Source: Actinoplanes utahensis
Lineage (GTDB): Bacteria; Actinomycetota; Actinomycetes; Mycobacteriales; Micromonosporaceae
Reading direction: 5' to 3'
Assembly: GCF_016862455.1 (NCBI RefSeq)
Contig: NZ_BOMZ01000090.1
Coordinates: forward strand, 1 to 64,000
DNA length: 64,000 nucleotides
Shown here one piece after another: positions 60,773 through 64,000 of this stretch. Each line of letters starts with the position of its first letter. Position 1 is the stretch's first letter. A program made the translations under genes and the position numbers. The notes beneath the pieces were generated by a model. That model was not told the origin of the DNA, did no database searches, and saw nothing but the letters and a program-made list of their open reading frames with translations.

Positions 60773-61771
60773 TCAGTCCGTCAGGGTGAGGGTGACCCCG
60801 CACTTCTCCAGGATGGTCTCGCCGGCGATGCCCGGCTGCATTCCCGCACCGCCGCCGATCGGCGCCGGCAGCGGCTCGACCAGGGTGTCGGGGTCGGATT
60901 CGAAGAAGTAGACGAGCGAGACCAGCTCCTCGTCGGGGTCGCTTCCGGGCGGGGCCTGGACGCGGTGGCGCAGCGCCCGCCACCGGCCGTCGGTCCACTG
61001 GTTCATCATGTCGCCGAGGTTGACCACCAGGGTGCCGGGTTCGAACGGGGGCCGGAACCAGCCGTCCTCTTCGTTCCAGGCCTCCAGCCCGCCGACTCCC
61101 TGCTGCCGGTCGAGCAGGGTGATGGTGCCGAAGTCGGTGTGCGGGCCGACCCGCATCTGGCCCTCCTCCACCCCGCCGAGGCTGGACAGGGAGGGGTACC
61201 AGTTGATGTTCTGGGTCCAGGTGGCGCGCTGGGAGCGGCGGGTGAAGTAGTCGGCGTCCAGGCCCAGCGTCTCGGCGAGCACCTCGAGCACGGTCAGCGC
61301 GATCCGGGTCATCTCCCCGCTGTACGCCACGGCGGTCTCGCGGAGGTCCGGTACCTCGCCGGGCCACCTGTTCGCCGGGTAGTAGAGCCGGTCGAAGCGG
61401 TCGTCGCCGGTCCGGTGGCTCGGGCCCATGTGGTACGCCTCGTGCAGGTCCGGGGCGTCGGACATGCTCATGGCGCCCCCGCCGTCCACGCCGTCGAGGG
61501 CGCTGGCCTGCATGGTGCCCAGCTCACGCCACCCGTTGTCGTACGGGCCGCGGACCGCGTACCGCCGCTTCTGCTCGCTGGGGAGCCTCATGAACGCCAG
61601 CCCGGTGGACCGCATCCGCCGGGTCAGTTCGATCGGCACGTCGTGGCCGGCGAGCAGGAACATGCCGGTCTGCCGGAGGGCCGTGTCGAGCGCCGCGCAG
61701 ATCCGGGCCCGGGCGGCGGTGTCGGCGGACCGCCACTCGTGCAGGTCCAGGGTGGGGATGTCGGTGGTCAT
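60773..61771 (-). CDS. Fe(II)/2-oxoglutarate-dependent (isopenicillin N synthase-like) oxygenase
   Basis: A 332-residue protein from ATG 61771, overlapping the Nudix stop (ATGA). It has the N-terminal DIOX_N block (IPTLDLHEW) and the C-terminal double-stranded beta-helix with iron ligands GPHTDFG (His211, Asp213) and ALRHRV (His269). The Arg after the last His helps hold 2-oxoglutarate or substrate. The family oxidises small molecules, often in secondary metabolism. Translational coupling with Nudix and cyclase genes places it in a probable cyclitol pathway as a hydroxylase or desaturase. Confidence 0.88.
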   Translation of the reverse strand: MTTDIPTLDLHEWRSADTAARARICAALDTALRQTGMFLLAGHDVPIELTRRMRSTGLAFMRLPSEQKRRYAVRGPYDNGWRELGTMQASALDGVDGGGAMSMSDAPDLHEAYHMGPSHRTGDDRFDRLYYPANRWPGEVPDLRETAVAYSGEMTRIALTVLEVLAETLGLDADYFTRRSQRATWTQNINWYPSLSSLGGVEEGQMRVGPHTDFGTITLLDRQQGVGGLEAWNEEDGWFRPPFEPGTLVVNLGDMMNQWTDGRWRALRHRVQAPPGSDPDEELVSLVYFFESDPDTLVEPLPAPIGGGAGMQPGIAGETILEKCGVTLTLTD

Positions 61772-62340
61772 CGGGTTGCCCCTTTCGCAAGTGTCAGCAG
61801 GGTCAGCGCGGCCAGGGACGCGGCGTCGCGGAACCGGCCGTCGTGGACCATCTCGGTGAGTTCGGCGGCGGGCACGAAGCGGTGCACCATGTCGGCTTCG
61901 CTCGCCTCCCGCCGGGTGGGGCCGGACTCCAGGCCGGTGGCCAGGAAGACGTGACAGCCCTGACTGGCGTAGCCGTACGCGACATGGATCCGGCCGAGAT
62001 GTTCGATGCGGGTGGCGACCAGGCCGGTCTCCTCGCGCAGTTCGGCGGCGGCCAGCGCGTGCGGCGACCGGTCGCCGCCGGCCGGCACCGACCAGGAGCC
62101 CTGCGGGAACTCCCAGCAGCGGTCCCCGACCGGGTACCGGTACTGCTCGACCAGGTGGAAGCCGTCGTTCTCGGCGGGGATGACCAGCGCGAAGTCGGGT
62201 TTGTCGACGACACCGTAGATGCCGTGGCTGCCGTCCGCGCGTTCGATCCGGTCCTCGCGCACGGTCATCCACGGGTTCCGGTAGACGGTGCGCCCGTCGA
62301 GCCGCCGTACCGGTGGTGGTGTGCCGACCCGGTCCGTCAT
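61768..62340 (-). CDS. Nudix hydrolase (ADP-ribose/NDP-sugar pyrophosphatase type)
   Basis: A 190-residue protein from ATG 62340, overlapping the cyclase gene by four bases. The Nudix box is GGDRSPHALAAAELREETGLVA (about residues 84-105) with the REETG core. The preceding strand (FHLVEQYRYPVGDRCWEFPQGS) is typical of ADP-ribose pyrophosphatase-like enzymes. In this operon it may hydrolyse a nucleotide-activated cyclitol or a phosphorylated intermediate; that is inference. Confidence 0.9.
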   Translation of the reverse strand: MTDRVGTPPPVRRLDGRTVYRNPWMTVREDRIERADGSHGIYGVVDKPDFALVIPAENDGFHLVEQYRYPVGDRCWEFPQGSWSVPAGGDRSPHALAAAELREETGLVATRIEHLGRIHVAYGYASQGCHVFLATGLESGPTRREASEADMVHRFVPAAELTEMVHDGRFRDAASLAALTLLTLAKGATR

Positions 62341-63545
62341 GCGCCCACCATGCGGGCGAGCCGGCCGGCCGGGGCCCCGCCGGGCGGCTGGCACGTGGCC
62401 AGCGCCTCGTCGATCTCCGCCAACGTCAGGTCGTCGACGAACCGGGCCCGGCCGATGCCGACCGTGAGCGGGACCCGCTGCCGGCCGTCACGGTGCCGGA
62501 TGGTGTCGGCGAGCCCTTCGGCGAGCAGGCCGGGGGAGCAGACCGGGTGCCAGGTGGGCAGGCCCAGGTCGGTGATCACGCGATGGATCCGGTCCCGGTC
62601 GGCGGCCGACAGCAGGCCCCGGTGGTGGGCCAGTTCGGTGCTCAGCGCCATGTCGACGGCGACCGCCTCGCCGTGCAGCAGGTCCGGCAGGGCGTGCATC
62701 TCGATCGCCGGGGAGAAGGTGTGCCCGAAGTCGGCGATCCGGTCGAGCCGGTGCTCCCACAGGTTCGGCTGCAACTCGCCGAGCATGTCGTGGATGGCGT
62801 GGCGCATGACGGCCAGCGTCGCCGCGCCACGGTCGGCGCTGTCGTGAGTCTGCATGCGTTCGGCGATCAGGCGGGTGCCGTGCCGCTCCAGCACGTCGAA
62901 GAGCGGGGCGTCCTTGACCAGGGCGATCTTGAGCACTTCGGCGAGACCGTTGCGCAGGTGCCGGACCGGCAGGGTGCGCAGGAACGTGGCGTCGATCAGG
63001 GTGACCGCGGACGGGTGGTAGGTGCCGAGCCGGTTCTTGTGCTGATGGAAGTTGACCCCGGTCTTGGCGCCGATGCCCGCGTCCACCATGCCGATCAGCG
63101 TGGTGGGGACCCGTACGTACGGTGTGGTCCGGCGGTACAGGCTGGTGGCCAGGCCGACGATGTCGCTCAGCACGCCACCGCCGATGGCGAGGACCGGCTC
63201 CCGGCGGCGCGACACACCGAACGCGTCCATGGCGGCCACCACCTGGAAGACGGCGTCCATCGTCTTGCCGCGTTCGTCGGCGTCGAGCACGCAGATCTCG
63301 TACGTCATGGCCTGGGCGTCCATGTAGTCGCGGATCCGGTCGCCGAAGAGCGTGTTCACCCGGGCGTCCACGACGAGCAGCCGGCGCCGGCTGGGGGCGA
63401 CGGGATCGGCCCCGGCGTCGGCGAGGGTGTCATCGCTCGGGTCCAGCAGGTCGGTGCTGAGGCGTACCTCGTAGCTGACGGTGCGGCTGGCGCTGATCCG
63501 CCAGTGCGGGCTCGCTTGCGGTCCGGTGACGTGTAGCCCATCCAT
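62337..63545 (-). CDS. Sedoheptulose 7-phosphate cyclase (2-epi-5-epi-valiolone synthase type)
   Basis: A 402-residue member of the dehydroquinate synthase superfamily from ATG 63545. NAD-binding and substrate blocks are ILAIGGG-like VLAIGGGVLSDIVGLATSLYRR, TPYVRVPTTLIGMVDAGIGAKTGVNF, KNRLGTYHP, NGLAEVLKIALVKD and the zinc-site helix DFGHTFSPAIEMH with HGEAVAVDMAL. The SLYRRTTPYVRVPTTL and AKTGVNF blocks are those of AcbC/ValA-type cyclases rather than of AroB. The enzyme would convert sedoheptulose 7-phosphate to a C7 cyclitol, the first step to acarbose- or validamycin-like compounds. Which cyclase subtype it is (EEVS, EVS or DDGS) cannot be settled by eye. Confidence 0.82.
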   Translation of the reverse strand: MDGLHVTGPQASPHWRISASRTVSYEVRLSTDLLDPSDDTLADAGADPVAPSRRRLLVVDARVNTLFGDRIRDYMDAQAMTYEICVLDADERGKTMDAVFQVVAAMDAFGVSRRREPVLAIGGGVLSDIVGLATSLYRRTTPYVRVPTTLIGMVDAGIGAKTGVNFHQHKNRLGTYHPSAVTLIDATFLRTLPVRHLRNGLAEVLKIALVKDAPLFDVLERHGTRLIAERMQTHDSADRGAATLAVMRHAIHDMLGELQPNLWEHRLDRIADFGHTFSPAIEMHALPDLLHGEAVAVDMALSTELAHHRGLLSAADRDRIHRVITDLGLPTWHPVCSPGLLAEGLADTIRHRDGRQRVPLTVGIGRARFVDDLTLAEIDEALATCQPPGGAPAGRLARMVGA

Positions 63546-63577
63546 GTCGATGGCCTTTCCCCGTGAGAAGAATTCTG

Positions 63578-64000
63578 TCAGGCACTATGTCGTTGGTGAT
63601 GCGGCCGGGCCCGCCGGATGCTCAGCAGAAGCATCGAGATCAGGCAGAAGCCGGCGCCGAGAAGGAAGATCTGGGCCGAGTAGCCCGGAACCAGGAGCGG
63701 GGCGACCACCCCGAAGACGGCGCCGACCTGCACCATTCCGGTGTAGACGTCAGCGCCGGCGCCGAGTCCGCCGTCCAGCACGTCGCTGAGCAGGACCATG
63801 CCGATGCTTTGGAAACCGGCGGCGAAGACCGCGTACAACAGCTGAGAGAGGATCAGCAGGGCGATGCCGCTGCCGACGACGATCAACGCGAACGACGCCA
63901 GGCCGGCCCCGGCGACCAGCACGATCGTGCGGCGGCTGCCGATCCGGTCGGCGAGGGCGCTGATCGGGCCGAGCAGGGGGACCTCGGCGACGACGGACGC
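63578..64000 (-). CDS. MFS transporter, C-terminal part (5' end outside window), sugar-efflux-like
   Basis: The minus-strand frame is open from the right edge to the stop at 63578, giving 140 residues. It shows the motif GPISALADRIGSRRTI (motif A-like loop) and about four helices, with LLSDVLDGGLGAGADVYTGMVQ resembling the SetA-type sugar efflux transporters. It lies 32 bases upstream of the cyclase gene start and so heads the visible operon. It could export the cyclitol product or a precursor sugar. Confidence 0.8.
   Translation of the reverse strand, partial: ASVVAEVPLLGPISALADRIGSRRTIVLVAGAGLASFALIVVGSGIALLILSQLLYAVFAAGFQSIGMVLLSDVLDGGLGAGADVYTGMVQVGAVFGVVAPLLVPGYSAQIFLLGAGFCLISMLLLSIRRARPHHQRHSA

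Noticed and set aside
1-64000. Insertion sequences, phage genes, tRNA or rRNA genes
   Set aside because: Looked for transposase or integrase motifs and RNA gene patterns by eye; none was convincing, so none is reported.

Overview
The window is very G+C-rich, has G/C-biased third codon positions, and carries many GTG and TTG starts. It also holds two SARP regulators, secreted enzymes with ricin-type modules, a large NAD-type glutamate dehydrogenase and a PP2C-type phosphatase fused to a hybrid kinase. This is the profile of a filamentous actinomycete, most likely Micromonosporaceae (Actinoplanes-like). The genus is an inference. I saw no rRNA, tRNA, CRISPR array or insertion sequence.

Layout. 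1-9.5 kb: the 3' end of an NAD-glutamate dehydrogenase gene, a GNAT acetyltransferase, a STAS protein, a frameshifted aminoglycoside-phosphotransferase-like gene, a Tat-type serine hydrolase with altered active-site motifs, a secreted protein plus membrane protein pair, a MepB-like protein, a small methyltransferase and a SnoaL-like protein. 9.5-18 kb: two divergent SARP regulators next to a compact operon (MauE-like membrane protein, TlpA-like thioredoxin, ABC exporter, S26 signal peptidase). This operon is divergent from a 67-residue precursor with eight cysteines, all in its last 43 residues. I read this as a secreted disulfide-rich peptide system and regard it as the most interesting part of the window. 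18-24 kb: a secreted M28 peptidase, a stand-alone PheRS-like protein with its own anticodon-binding domain, a three-domain RNA-repair-type protein (MJ1316/DUF504 + EEP + nucleotidyltransferase) and a STAS protein. 24-31 kb: a GH26-like enzyme, a response regulator, and a histidine kinase 3.7 kb away on the other side of a giant M4-M28-P-domain protease. The kinase has in-frame tandem repeats inside its ATPase domain.

31-44 kb: hydrolases, a VOC protein, a 1300-residue STAND-like NTPase, PhzF, a chromate-resistance cassette (split ChrB plus ChrA, with a palindrome over an apparently leaderless promoter) and an M20 peptidase. 44-49 kb: a 1228-residue hybrid sensor kinase/phosphatase and the relic of an ABC/FtsX transporter operon collapsed by deletion. 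49-57 kb: a chemoreceptor, a GH64 glucanase-like protein and a GH43 enzyme, both with ricin-type lectin domains and LacI/CebR-type operators, and a RafH-like ribosome hibernation factor. 57-64 kb: a WYL regulator beside a broken MFS gene, a frameshifted class A beta-lactamase gene, and the edge of a probable C7-cyclitol cluster (sedoheptulose-7-phosphate cyclase, Nudix, Fe(II)/2OG oxygenase, sugar-efflux-like MFS) that continues off the right end.

Several genes are visibly decayed (2748-3574, 48139-48805, 58001-58958, 59814-60751), which suggests a fast-changing accessory region. All functions are assigned from reading motifs; no database search was run.
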